Counted from the first letter of the stretch, positions 1-7,794 are shown. The stretch: 64,000 bases of DNA from Chryseobacterium sp. MYb7 (GCF_002979455.1 NZ_PCOU01000008.1:50607-114606), one strand, 5' to 3'. Notes: generated from the sequence alone by a model not told the origin. Numbers and translations: made by a program.

Positions 1-100
1 CAACATCTTTTAGCCCTAACTTTCTGAGTGACATTCTAATTTCTTTGTCAGTTGGAAACTGGCTGTCTGTTTGTTTTAAATGGATTTTGTGATTTTTCAT
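1..100 (-). CDS. Hypothetical protein, N-terminal fragment (runs off the left edge)
   Basis: An ATG on the minus strand at 98-100 opens a frame that stays open to the window edge, giving 33 codons that start MKNHKIHLKQTDSQFPTDKE. The peptide is charged and hydrophilic, with no signal peptide or recognisable domain in the part present. It has the same orientation as all other genes of the 1-10.8 kb element. The downstream sequence would be needed to name it. Confidence 0.5.
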   Translation of the reverse strand, partial: MKNHKIHLKQTDSQFPTDKEIRMSLRKLGLKDV

Positions 101-139
101 ATTATGTGATATATTTTGAATTTATTATTAATAGGTTGG

Positions 140-211
140 GCGGTGTTTGTCTCGTTTATTTCTGTGTCCCGCCTTCCTATACATCCTTACAACTGTCTGG
201 ACAGTTTCCTC
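140..211. repeat. Intergenic palindromic stretch in the integrative element
   Basis: The gap between the left-edge gene and the 109-aa gene holds a perfect inverted repeat AACTGTC-TG-GACAGTT at 191-206. It also holds loosely paired GGGCGG/CCGCC arms around 139-175. AACTGTC and a TTATT-CTGTGT string recur in the other intergenic gaps of this element (about 1160-1206, 6965-6979, 7901-7914). Function is unknown; it may be a boundary shared by cargo genes. Confidence 0.35.
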
Positions 212-261
212 AATGCGGTTGACCAATGAATTAAAAAAAGTTGAAAATATACTTTTCATAA

Positions 262-591
262 CTATAACTTTTTATATCCATTAACAAAATCAACGTAATT
301 ATTTGAGGTATGGATTAAATGAAAATACCTTTGAACAAATCGATTTTTATCTTTTATATAATCACTATAACTAATTATCTCATCCACCAAACCAGTAAAA
401 GCCAAAATAAATAATATTGGGAAAGCAGGAATAAGCAATAAGCACCACCAATATTTTTTCAAAATTGCATTAGATGGATTTTCAAGAAGTGGTGGTAATG
501 ATCTTTTTAATTGTAGATATTCACTTTCAGAAACTGGTTTATAGGGTTTTGTAAAATAATACCTATACTGTTTAACTTGATGAATTGCCAT
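262..591 (-). CDS. Small membrane protein, hypothetical
   Basis: 109 residues. The N-terminal half is polar with several Lys/Tyr. Residues about 47-68 form one strongly hydrophobic segment (around YWWCLLLIPAFPILFILAF) followed by a charged C-terminus, so a single-pass membrane protein is likely. It starts 12 nt after the end of the lipoprotein gene at 604-1026, so the two are probably co-transcribed. I recognise no family. It lies in the AT-rich integrative element. Confidence 0.6.
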   Translation of the reverse strand: MAIHQVKQYRYYFTKPYKPVSESEYLQLKRSLPPLLENPSNAILKKYWWCLLLIPAFPILFILAFTGLVDEIISYSDYIKDKNRFVQRYFHLIHTSNNYVDFVNGYKKL

Positions 592-603
592 AATGGTGAT
601 ATT

Positions 604-1026
604 TTATTGTTTAGTTAAATAAAATGCACCTACAGTCGAAGCATAAGGATAATTTACCCACTCAATCTTTGTAGAACTGATCTTTTTAAATTTGTATTCT
701 GCATTCGTAGATCCTGACTTTATAGTAAATTCATAAACTGTTTCAGAAATATTTTCTGGAACACTAGAAGAGGCTCCTAAACTTGTACCTTGCTGTAATA
801 TTGATTTGTAGCTTGTTTCTATACTTCCCGCAATAGTATAAAAATCATCATTAGTAAATTTATACAATGCTGTTCCGTCTTTTTGCCATTTTCCCTGAAT
901 CCATGCGGGAGGGTGAAAATACTGTGTTGCTACTGGATTGTTTGTTGTTTGTGTGCTGTCATCATCGTGATTTGAACAACCAATGAATGATAATGCTGTA
1001 AAAACTGTGAATAATAGTTTTTTCAT
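604..1026 (-). CDS. Hypothetical lipoprotein
   Basis: 140 residues. The N-terminus MKKLLFTVFTALSFIGC is a type II signal peptide with lipobox FIGC (Cys17), followed by an acidic HDDD run, as in many Bacteroidota surface lipoproteins. The mature part contains an IQGKWQKDGTALYKF segment resembling the small lipocalin-like lipoproteins common in this phylum, but no domain can be assigned with confidence. It is followed after 12 nt by the membrane protein gene at 262-591, probably as one unit. Confidence 0.65.
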   Translation of the reverse strand: MKKLLFTVFTALSFIGCSNHDDDSTQTTNNPVATQYFHPPAWIQGKWQKDGTALYKFTNDDFYTIAGSIETSYKSILQQGTSLGASSSVPENISETVYEFTIKSGSTNAEYKFKKISSTKIEWVNYPYASTVGAFYLTKQ

Positions 1027-1079
1027 AAATGAAAGTTTTACTCACTCAGTCCCGAAAAGTGAAGGTTTATAAATGCAGA

Positions 1080-1215
1080 AAGCACGGGATTAAACCATAC
1101 TTGATGACAGAGGCTCTGACAAAGCCAACAACACAAATAGGAATAACCCGTGCCCATATAGCACGAGTCATAAACTATTTATTCTGTGTTGTTTTTTGAA
1201 ACTGTCAGATTTCTG
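1080..1215. repeat. Intergenic inverted-repeat region between lipoprotein gene and retron operon
   Basis: This roughly 300-nt gap separates the lipoprotein gene from the end of the retron operon. It contains GCACGGG and CCCGTGC arms and a small hairpin CGTGC-CCATATA-GCACG. These are followed by a TTCTGTGTTGTTTTTTGAAACTGTC string (1177-1206), parts of which also occur in the gaps at 6820-6985 and 7795-7920. It could be a terminator region, a promoter region or a recombination boundary. Confidence 0.35.
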
Positions 1216-1330
1216 TCAACAAAATAAAAGCTATGCTTCTTGTTTTTCAATAAAATTTGAATTGCAAAGATATAAATTTTTGCAATCTGTGCTTAATAAG
1301 CAAAAATTGTTCCTAATTTATATGACATGA

Positions 1331-2338
1331 TTACAAGTTCAAATAATCATTATTAAATAATCTAAACCTATCATCATCTGTTATAAAATTAAAATTACAA
1401 CTGTGACAATATTTTAAAATTTCATTATTAATTCCTCTTGGAAAAGCATCAGTATATATCCATCTATTATAATCTGACATGTCTAAATTAATAGAAAGGG
1501 AATGCACATCTAATTTGTAACAATCTTTATATGAAACATGAGTCTTGCTGGGGAAATTTTCTTTATAGTCTTCATTAAAAGGTGGCTTAAATAAATTTAT
1601 CAATGCAGCTTCTGTAAAATTAATTTTTTGATCTCCACTAATCTCCATTTTATCCAAATCTAAAAAATTCATAAAACGATTTACTTCATTATCTTTACTT
1701 TCAGTGTAAATATCAATTCCACCAATCATAGATGTAATATTTTTCTGCCCAAAATTTGCTAACATTAACCATATTTCTGAGTCTGGAAAACGAATAATCG
1801 CTTCGTTGTATATTTTTTGTAAAGTAGTATGACTATCTAATCTGTCAATTGCCGTTCTTTTTCCATCTTCACCATAAGCTTGACCAATATAAAGAACTTC
1901 ATAATCTAGTAACGGAATATCATAGTCATAATCTTGTTGAATATTATCTATTAATGCTCCAACTTTTATATAAGTAACATCTCCATTTTCAAAGATTGCA
2001 GTAAAATAATTATTAGGATATTCTGAAAATATTTCTAGAACTTTATTATTAGCATGTGGAAATTTATGTATTTGAGTTATATATTTATCTTTTACCTGGA
2101 TCTTAAATTTTAATTCATAAAATTCATCATTAGAAATAAAATAATCTGGATCAATAATTATTCTTGGACGTTTTAAAATAAAATAAATATGACAGGGATC
2201 ATTTTCTGTAAAAACATTCATTTTAGAAAATACTTTTAATTCCTGTTGTTGCAATATTTGATATTTTTTTAAAAACATATTAATACCAAATTCAGAGCTA
2301 TATCTATAAGTTTTATTTTCTAACATATTAATATTCAA
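1331..2338 (-). CDS. GIY-YIG-like nuclease domain protein, last gene of the retron operon
   Basis: 335 residues, no signal peptide. Residues 146-170 read YEVLYIGQAYG followed by R166 and H170, matching the second half of the GIY-YIG signature (YIG..., then R-x3-H). About 75 residues later, E243 sits in EAALINLFKPPFN with N255, matching the catalytic Glu and the P-x-N end of that fold. The first GIY strand is less clear, so this is a divergent member. The N-terminal 140 residues are unassigned. The start overlaps the end of the HNH-like gene by 11 nt, implying translational coupling. In this context it is a candidate toxic effector of the retron; the alternative is an independent nuclease pair. 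Confidence 0.6.
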   Translation of the reverse strand: MNINMLENKTYRYSSEFGINMFLKKYQILQQQELKVFSKMNVFTENDPCHIYFILKRPRIIIDPDYFISNDEFYELKFKIQVKDKYITQIHKFPHANNKVLEIFSEYPNNYFTAIFENGDVTYIKVGALIDNIQQDYDYDIPLLDYEVLYIGQAYGEDGKRTAIDRLDSHTTLQKIYNEAIIRFPDSEIWLMLANFGQKNITSMIGGIDIYTESKDNEVNRFMNFLDLDKMEISGDQKINFTEAALINLFKPPFNEDYKENFPSKTHVSYKDCYKLDVHSLSINLDMSDYNRWIYTDAFPRGINNEILKYCHSCNFNFITDDDRFRLFNNDYLNL

Positions 2339-3266
2339 ATTTATCTACTCTTTCTTTTTTATCATAATACATAACAATTTCATCTGTAATAGATACTTTA
2401 GTTGGCTCTGCTAAGTTCATTTGGAATATCTCAATTTTTGCAATTTGGTTAATATCGTCATATAGGAAAGATGGAAATAGCTCTAACACTAATCCATTTT
2501 CTTTATTATGAATATCATCATTATTTTTGCTTATCGGAAGAAATAGCTGAATGACTATATTAGCAAATTGAATCACAAGAGTATATTCTGGAATTTCTGT
2601 TTTATTTATTAAAACATTTTTAGCTTTATATAAAAAGGCTTTTGGCTCTTTGAAAAAGACAGTTTTTAACATATATCTGTAAGCCGTAAAAAACTGAATT
2701 CCATTTAAAATTGGATTCTCCGAATTAATGAGTTCCAGATAATGTTTATTTTCTAAAATATCATTCTCCTTTAAAAGCGATATTCCTACTTTGAATAAAA
2801 CTTTGTAAACAGAATAGGGGGAAAATTTTCTTGTACGAAACCTAACTGTCAACTTATTTCTTGCTTCATGGTATTCAAAGTCATTTAAGTTAGTATTAAA
2901 GTTAAAATATCTTTGATTCCCTTCCGCTTTTAATATTGTTGAGAATGAATCTTTCTTCTTTCTAGATTGAAAGGTTGGAATACCTTTTTTAGTTTTTAAC
3001 CCCAGTAAGCTTAAATAATGCTGTATCATTGTTGCAGCATCATTTTCATATTTTTGAAACTTCTTATTACAATCATCACATTCAAAATTTGAGGTAACCT
3101 TGTTTTTTCCAAAAAGTTCGGGAATGATATGAGGAATAGAATTAAATTTTGATTGATCTGTTTGATTACAAAATCTACATATCTTATTTAGTAAATTTTT
3201 ATCAAATTTTTCTACAGCATTTTCTGTAGAGCTATATAATTCATAATAATCTAAAAAATTTTTCAC
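2328..3266 (-). CDS. HNH-like (zinc-ribbon) endonuclease domain protein in the retron operon
   Basis: 312 residues. The N-terminus has C30-x2-C33, then HIIPE with H46, then C63-x2-C66-N67 followed by KKF. This Cys-pair, H-I-I-P, Cys-pair-Asn layout is that of HNH_5-like endonuclease domains, in which the Cys pairs bind zinc. The remaining roughly 230 residues are unassigned and would carry target recognition or regulation. It follows the 43-aa mini-ORF by 18 nt and overlaps the next gene by 11 nt. By position it is a candidate effector nuclease of the retron. Confidence in an HNH-type fold is moderate; the biological role is inferred. Confidence 0.6.
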   Translation of the reverse strand: MKNFLDYYELYSSTENAVEKFDKNLLNKICRFCNQTDQSKFNSIPHIIPELFGKNKVTSNFECDDCNKKFQKYENDAATMIQHYLSLLGLKTKKGIPTFQSRKKKDSFSTILKAEGNQRYFNFNTNLNDFEYHEARNKLTVRFRTRKFSPYSVYKVLFKVGISLLKENDILENKHYLELINSENPILNGIQFFTAYRYMLKTVFFKEPKAFLYKAKNVLINKTEIPEYTLVIQFANIVIQLFLPISKNNDDIHNKENGLVLELFPSFLYDDINQIAKIEIFQMNLAEPTKVSITDEIVMYYDKKERVDKFEY

Positions 3267-3284
3267 AATAAATATTTTAGATTA

Positions 3285-3416
3285 TTAAGATTCATATATG
3301 TCATTTTCAAAATCTTCCTTACTACGAAAGTCTAAAGGAAACGGGCTGTAGGTTGGATATTTATTTAATGTTATATTAAATTCATCTAAAAAATAAGCAT
3401 AATTTACAAATTCCAT
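3285..3416 (-). CDS. 43-aa mini-ORF between the reverse transcriptase and HNH-like genes
   Basis: An ATG at 3414-3416 opens 43 codons ending TAA at 3285-3287 (starts MEFVNYAYFLDEFNITLNKY). The peptide is acidic and rich in aromatics, with no signal peptide. It fills the gap between the RT gene (ends 3456) and the HNH-like gene (starts 3266), with 39 and 18 nt spacing and the same strand. That spacing and the sensible amino acid composition argue for a real gene. It could be a small regulator or inhibitor of the neighbouring nucleases; this is inference only. Confidence 0.5.
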   Translation of the reverse strand: MEFVNYAYFLDEFNITLNKYPTYSPFPLDFRSKEDFENDIYES

Positions 3417-3455
3417 AATAAATTTTCAAATTAAAAAGTACAACAATCTATTTTT

Positions 3456-4274
3456 TTAATTCTTCCCATAGGTAATAACCCTGTGATAATACCTTTCCAA
3501 CCCTTGTTTTTGTAAGTCAGATAACCCCTCAAGGTTATTTAATTTTTCTCGAAAATCATCTTTAACGTTTAACGTATTCTGTCCTACTTTTACTCCTGTA
3601 ATATCAGCTTTTCCTTTTGTGAAAAAAGTTTTACTGTGATTCACAAAAAAACCATTTTTAATAATAATATCTCTTAGTTCAATTGACAGCTCTTTAAAAT
3701 CAGTTGATGATGAAAATGTCATATCATCTACATAAACAGTAAAAGTTATTTCTTTTTTATCACAAATAGGTAGAATTTCTTTTACGGTATTCCATAATGC
3801 TAAATAAGCAATGTGAGTACTGTTAGCCCCGCCTTGTATCAAACCTCCTTTATAAGTTGTTAGTTTCGTCAATATACTCGCAACATCAGCGGAAAATCCA
3901 TAATTTACAAATGCATTGTAAACCATTTTATTGTTAATATGAGGATAAAATTTTTTTAAATCTGTACAAAACTTATATGGCTTGCCTTTATGAAAATAAG
4001 CATTCAAGATATTATCTTTACTTTTCAACCCACCAATAAAAGGAGGAGAAGGAAATTCAATTTTTGTCAAAATATTTTTCAAAATAAGTTTGTGAACTTT
4101 TTTGAGCAACCCAACAGCTTCTGTAATTTCTCTTAACTTAATTCTTCCATCAGGCTTCGGTTGCTTTTTGATAAAAACGTTATAGTACTGTTGTGGATTT
4201 TGAGCTAAAGCCTTTAAATCCCTTTCCGACATTTTTAAATAATGTTCAGATAATTGTTTAAGACTTTGGATCAT
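3456..4274 (-). CDS. Retron-type reverse transcriptase
   Basis: 272 residues, a compact RT without extra domains. Motifs in order: KPDGRIKLREI (40-50) as motif 1; NAYFH (91-95), which matches the retron-specific NAxxH; TDLKKFYPHIN with the first catalytic Asp (D105); GLIQGG (144-149) as motif 4; YVDD (181-184) with the catalytic Asp pair; and ITG (225-227) at the place of the retron VTG motif. Retron RTs copy part of a cognate ncRNA into branched msDNA. The start overlaps the end of the XRE-HTH gene by 17 nt. A candidate ncRNA lies about 630 nt upstream, beyond two small genes. The RT call is firm; the retron call rests on the motifs and the ncRNA. Confidence 0.85.
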   Translation of the reverse strand: MIQSLKQLSEHYLKMSERDLKALAQNPQQYYNVFIKKQPKPDGRIKLREITEAVGLLKKVHKLILKNILTKIEFPSPPFIGGLKSKDNILNAYFHKGKPYKFCTDLKKFYPHINNKMVYNAFVNYGFSADVASILTKLTTYKGGLIQGGANSTHIAYLALWNTVKEILPICDKKEITFTVYVDDMTFSSSTDFKELSIELRDIIIKNGFFVNHSKTFFTKGKADITGVKVGQNTLNVKDDFREKLNNLEGLSDLQKQGLERYYHRVITYGKN

Positions 4275-4560
4275 CTATATATATTTGTGCTATAAGCTCT
4301 TTTAGAGAGGGCTCTAATATTTTAAATATTTCTTTCTTTTGTTCTGGAACATCACTTTCATCCAAACTTAAAAAAAACAATATTGGCAAAGGAATTTCCA
4401 ATTGTTCAGCAATTGTTTTAAGCAAGGATAAATTAGGTTCTTTCTGATTACTTTCGATAAGAGAAAGGTATGTTTGTGAGACTTGGCATAATTCTGCAAA
4501 TTCTCCCTGTTTTATACCTTTCTGTTTTCGGAAATCTTTTATTACTTGACCTATATTCAT
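4258..4560 (-). CDS. XRE-family helix-turn-helix protein of the retron operon
   Basis: 100 residues. Residues 3-58 are a typical HTH_3/XRE domain (GQVIKDFRKQKGIKQGEFAE, then VSQTYLSLIE and NLSLLKTIAE). A hydrophobic/acidic tail of about 40 residues follows and may mediate dimerisation or partner contact. The stop overlaps the RT start by 17 nt, so the two are probably translationally coupled. HTH proteins partner RTs in one described retron class (type VI, as I recall). It could repress the operon or be a structural part of the RT-msDNA complex. Confidence 0.85.
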   Translation of the reverse strand: MNIGQVIKDFRKQKGIKQGEFAELCQVSQTYLSLIESNQKEPNLSLLKTIAEQLEIPLPILFFLSLDESDVPEQKKEIFKILEPSLKELIAQIYIDDPKS

Positions 4561-4596
4561 AAGTATAATTTGAAAATTAAGATAGAGATGTTGGAT

Positions 4597-4833
4597 TTAG
4601 AATAAATTTTCAATACCGAATAAATGGAGTAAATCAATTATTACTCTAGCTATTGCTATTGAATCGTTTTTGTCAAATACGGTTTTATTAAGTTTCCTTA
4701 ATTCTGCCAAGCTTTCTTCGATTAAACGAATATCATCATCCAAGAGCAATTCACGGCTCTTTTCAAGAACTGTTTCAAGATTATTGATAACAGCTTCTAC
4801 ACGAGTTGTACGACTGAAAAATGTTTTTTTCAT
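4597..4833 (-). CDS. 78-aa helical protein, first gene of the retron operon
   Basis: 78 residues starting MKKTFFSRTTRVEAVINNLE. Apart from the basic N-terminus it is predicted to be almost wholly helical, with heptad-like Leu/Ile spacing (NNLETVLEKSRELLL, then LAELRKLN). It sits between the candidate ncRNA and the XRE gene, ending 36 nt before the latter. No family is recognised. As the first protein after the ncRNA it may belong to the retron complex or act as a small antitoxin-like component. A plus-strand frame over the same bases looks like a shadow. Confidence 0.6.
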   Translation of the reverse strand: MKKTFFSRTTRVEAVINNLETVLEKSRELLLDDDIRLIEESLAELRKLNKTVFDKNDSIAIARVIIDLLHLFGIENLF

Positions 4834-4902
4834 AACTTATTTTTTTATTGTTATTAAAATTTTAATGCAATGCTTAGCTTTACATCGCCTGCTTCAATCA
4901 AT

Positions 4903-5319
4903 GTATATTAGCAAATGCATACTCGTAAGTTGCTGTCATCTCTATCAGATTCCTGCTTCCATAAATAAAAATTAATCCTCGATTTATTTTCTAATTAAAA
5001 ATAATCTCATCTAATAATTAAAAATGGAAAGCATGTAAAACATCTATTGTTAACCTCGTAATTGCTTCTATTGTTAAATTTGAAATCCCAAAATATCAAC
5101 CATTAATTGATCTATTGGCTCCTAATCGTTTAAAAGAATTGCTAGCTGTAAAAAGTAATCATCCTTTGAAATTGTCATTGGAAAAAAACTTGAAAACAGT
5201 ATGTAAACCATAGGGGTTACCTCTCAGGGTTTAATGTTGCATAAACAATATGTGTCGCTTAAAAATACCTTTCGGTTGTGAAACTTAATTCACTTCAATT
5301 CATACATTTGCTAATATAC
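4903..5319 (-). ncRNA. Candidate retron msr-msd RNA with a1/a2 stem
   Basis: Positions 5302-5319 and 4903-4920 are inverted repeats (core CATTTGCTAATATAC). In minus-strand RNA they pair over 18 bp with a single G-U wobble, as the a1 and a2 ends of a retron RNA do. After a1 there are short hairpins typical of msr: GUGAA/UUCAC, ACC-GAAA-GGU, UGUU/AACA and UAAACC/GGUUUA. Near a2 lies a long hairpin: outer arms 5024-5033 and 4954-4962 and an inner hairpin 4981-5006, a possible msd. A consensus promoter (5347-5376) ends about 28 nt upstream of a1. At about 420 nt it is longer than classical retron RNAs, so internal borders are uncertain. Confidence 0.6.
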
Positions 5320-5346
5320 CTCGTGTAATTCAAAGAACTTCTTTAG

Positions 5347-5376
5347 CAAAGATAAAAATATTTTTTTAACTCACAA
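5347..5376 (-). promoter_or_regulatory. Bacteroidota-type promoter for the retron ncRNA/operon
   Basis: On the minus strand TTG (5374-5376), 19 nt, then TATCTTTG (5347-5354) matches the TTG-N17-23-TAnnTTTG consensus. The expected transcription start is about 5340, roughly 20 nt before the a1 arm. It is the only clear consensus promoter I saw between the VirE_N-like gene and the retron genes. Confidence 0.6.
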
Positions 5377-5503
5377 TTAAAAAAAACAAATATTTTCAAT
5401 CCACCAGTTATAATAATCTTTAGAAACTACATTTTATTTAATTAATAACTATACAGACACATAGTCTTTAGCAATATTATGGTATTTAAGAATAATATAT
5501 TTT

Positions 5504-6799
5504 TTAACAATTAGGAATTTCTTCTTTATTATCTCTAAAATAGTTATACACCAATGTCTTTTTTAATATTCCATTTCCAAGTTCCAATACTTTTTTAGGA
5601 GTTATTTTACCACTTTCATTACAGTTCCAATTGCAGAGTATTTCTGAAATCATATTTTTCTTTTCATCCGTTTTTTGTCTTTTTTCTTCGTGAAGAATTG
5701 GCAGGAACTTTAAAGTCTTTTCAACAGGGCTAAGAGTAACATTTTCAAAGAAAAATCTTTTATCCTTTTTACAAATAGGCTTAAATTTATCTTGATTATG
5801 ATATGCCTTAAATATAATAGTTTGTAGTTCCTTGTATCCTAATGGCTCTAAAAGGTTTCTCATATTAGCATTTGATATTATTTTGTGTAACAATTCTTTT
5901 GTCATATCAGGATTCAGAAATAATAAATTCTTAGCATACAACCCTAATGTTCTTTCACGATTTCCTCTTTTTACATTTTTAGGCATATAAGCAATTATAT
6001 ATTTGACTTTATTTTTGCCACAATCATGAATACCATCATTATTATAATGAAACTCCATATTTTCAGTCACTTCGTCAAGATTATCATATCTTATTGTTAT
6101 TTTTCCGTCACAGTGTACACCTAATAAAGATTTATCTTTATTGATAGTGTTACGGAAAAGTGACTGTTTAGATTTTTCCTTATTTTTAGAACTTTCATTG
6201 GAAATTACATTTTCAAAATTTAGAGAATCAATGTCAATTATAGTAGATGTAGGTTTATATACCGCATCTGGATCATATGAAAGAACTGTCAACCTATCTA
6301 TTGAATGCGCTTTTTTATCTATTGGGAGTTTTAATATTCTCCGAATATACTTACAAGCATCAAGATAATTAGAAGGAGTAATTCCAGAAACTCTAACTAC
6401 TAACCCAAATCCAGTATTAGAGACACTTTTCCAATAGGCTGCTATATATTGATTATTATCTAATTGTTGTTTTAATATTTCTGAAGTATTATTATCAATA
6501 TCAAAAAATAAATAGCCTGTGGGATTTTTAGTGTTTTCACTTATCATTTTATTGTTAGCATAGTTAAAATGAAGTATTGCACAGGAGATTTGATTTAATT
6601 TGATTTTATTAAACTCAGGACTTTTCTTCTTAAATGTTCTAAGCTTGTTAATAGCTATATTCTCAGGTTTACTATCTGATTTTACTAAGTCAATAAATTC
6701 TTTTAAATCTTTTACAGAATATACAATATCTCTAAATGTTATGGCTTTACAAAGATTGATAATTGTACTGGGCGTGTTGTTAAAATATTGATATTCCAT
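5504..6799 (-). CDS. BT4734-like / VirE N-terminal domain protein
   Basis: 431 residues. Residues about 20-200 match the BT4734-like (VirE_N) domain found on Bacteroidota mobile elements: TGYLFFDIDN at about 92, then KSVSNTGFGLVVRV, IDRLTVLSYDPDAVY and PTS. These domains are thought to be primase-related and often sit before a primase/helicase C-terminal part. Here the C-terminal half (from about 230) lacks an obvious Walker A motif, so the protein seems to be the short form. Its probable role is replication or maintenance of the integrative element. It is a separate transcription unit, with about 190 nt to the DUF5131 gene upstream. Confidence 0.7.
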   Translation of the reverse strand: MEYQYFNNTPSTIINLCKAITFRDIVYSVKDLKEFIDLVKSDSKPENIAINKLRTFKKKSPEFNKIKLNQISCAILHFNYANNKMISENTKNPTGYLFFDIDNNTSEILKQQLDNNQYIAAYWKSVSNTGFGLVVRVSGITPSNYLDACKYIRRILKLPIDKKAHSIDRLTVLSYDPDAVYKPTSTIIDIDSLNFENVISNESSKNKEKSKQSLFRNTINKDKSLLGVHCDGKITIRYDNLDEVTENMEFHYNNDGIHDCGKNKVKYIIAYMPKNVKRGNRERTLGLYAKNLLFLNPDMTKELLHKIISNANMRNLLEPLGYKELQTIIFKAYHNQDKFKPICKKDKRFFFENVTLSPVEKTLKFLPILHEEKRQKTDEKKNMISEILCNWNCNESGKITPKKVLELGNGILKKTLVYNYFRDNKEEIPNC

Positions 6800-6819
6800 A
6801 ATTATTTATTATTATTCAA

Positions 6820-6985
6820 AATAAGGGCATAGCGATAGCTCATACAGCTTGTGTGCTATACTTTTTGAGGGTTTGTGTTGTTTTAAAATTTTAGTTGATT
6901 TTTGGGCTGTTATTTGAGATCCAAGCCCGACTACATGAATGAGTGACAGGCTTATTATGCGCAATCTAAGCCAAACTGTATAATA
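6820..6985. repeat. Recurrent intergenic block, copy 2
   Basis: The gap between the VirE_N-like and DUF5131 genes contains ATAGC/GCTAT arms around 6825-6860, GGTTTGTGTTGTTTT at 6869-6883, and TCTAAGCCAAACTGT at 6965-6979. The last string recurs with one base missing at 7901-7914. An AATAGCT-like and GGTTTaTGT-like order is also kept in the 7795-7920 gap. Unrelated genes thus share similar boundaries. Confidence 0.4.
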
Positions 6986-6989
6986 GTTA

Positions 6990-7766
6990 TTAGAACAAAG
7001 TCAACTGTCCTTTTGTTGTATTAATAGTTCCTAGTTTTTTATCAGGAAATTGTCTTATTTGAAACTTTTGTTCCCATTCATCAATGTTTCCACCATGTCT
7101 GTCTTTTAATTTCAATATATTGGCTTGATAAGTTCCCAATTGTTTCACAAAGCATTTTACATTGTTTTTGACTGAAGCATTGATTAATTTTTCTGCCCAT
7201 TCCAATTCCATTGGTCTGTATCTGAATTTACCTATATCATTGCCACTTTCACCTCCGATAATGCTCCAGTCTAATTTATTCATGTTTTCGTCCCAATTAA
7301 TCTCACCGATCAGCGGCTCAAAACTAGCAAATGTGATACAATCTAAATCATTCAGATAAGCAATTCTGTTCACCTGTTCTTGGCTTTCAACAGAAACTCC
7401 AATCCAGACATTGTTTAGCTCATTAAAAAAATCAGGGAGATTATCTTTGATTCTTTCAGGTCTTTTGGTCAAGATCTGGTAGGTATGCTGTGGAGTTTTT
7501 CTAATGATTTCCCAAGCTTCATTTCTCCATGCATCGGCTTCTTCGATAAACCAATCACTCCATGAGCATGTAAATATTAATTGAGGATCTTTCCACTTTA
7601 AGGGCTGACCAAACATTGTTTTTGATTTTAATATCATTGTAGGATCTTGTCCATATCTGTCTTTATCTCTGTACATATAACAGAATTTGCATCCTGGTGA
7701 GACTTTTTTACATCCATGCCACGGATTCCAAGTGGCTTCTGTCCATTGAATTTTTGTTTTTTCCAT
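6990..7766 (-). CDS. DUF5131 (phage Gp37/Gp68) family protein
   Basis: 258 residues. The N-terminus IQWTEATWNPWHGCKKVSPG with C19, C26 and C29 (C-x6-C-x2-C, then YMYRDKDRYG) is the DUF5131 signature, a radical-SAM-like Cys cluster with a TIM-barrel-like core (ILTKRPER, WIGVSVESQEQ, WSIIGGESG). The family is found on phages and mobile elements, often beside a three-Cys-motif partner protein (TcmP). I see no TcmP-like gene here. Biochemical function is not established. Length is normal and the gene looks intact. Confidence 0.85.
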   Translation of the reverse strand: MEKTKIQWTEATWNPWHGCKKVSPGCKFCYMYRDKDRYGQDPTMILKSKTMFGQPLKWKDPQLIFTCSWSDWFIEEADAWRNEAWEIIRKTPQHTYQILTKRPERIKDNLPDFFNELNNVWIGVSVESQEQVNRIAYLNDLDCITFASFEPLIGEINWDENMNKLDWSIIGGESGNDIGKFRYRPMELEWAEKLINASVKNNVKCFVKQLGTYQANILKLKDRHGGNIDEWEQKFQIRQFPDKKLGTINTTKGQLTLF

Positions 7767-7794
7767 AATATTGAATATTTATTTAAAATTTAGA

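Noticed and set aside
4670..4975. 101-codon plus-strand frame over the 78-aa gene
   Set aside because: Antisense to the 78-aa gene and running into the ncRNA a2 region; composition is that of a shadow frame.
4903..5319. Inverted repeats as ends of a transposon or MITE
   Set aside because: No target-site direct repeat flanks the arms, no transposase lies between them, and the position directly upstream of a retron-type RT with a matching promoter fits an RNA stem better.
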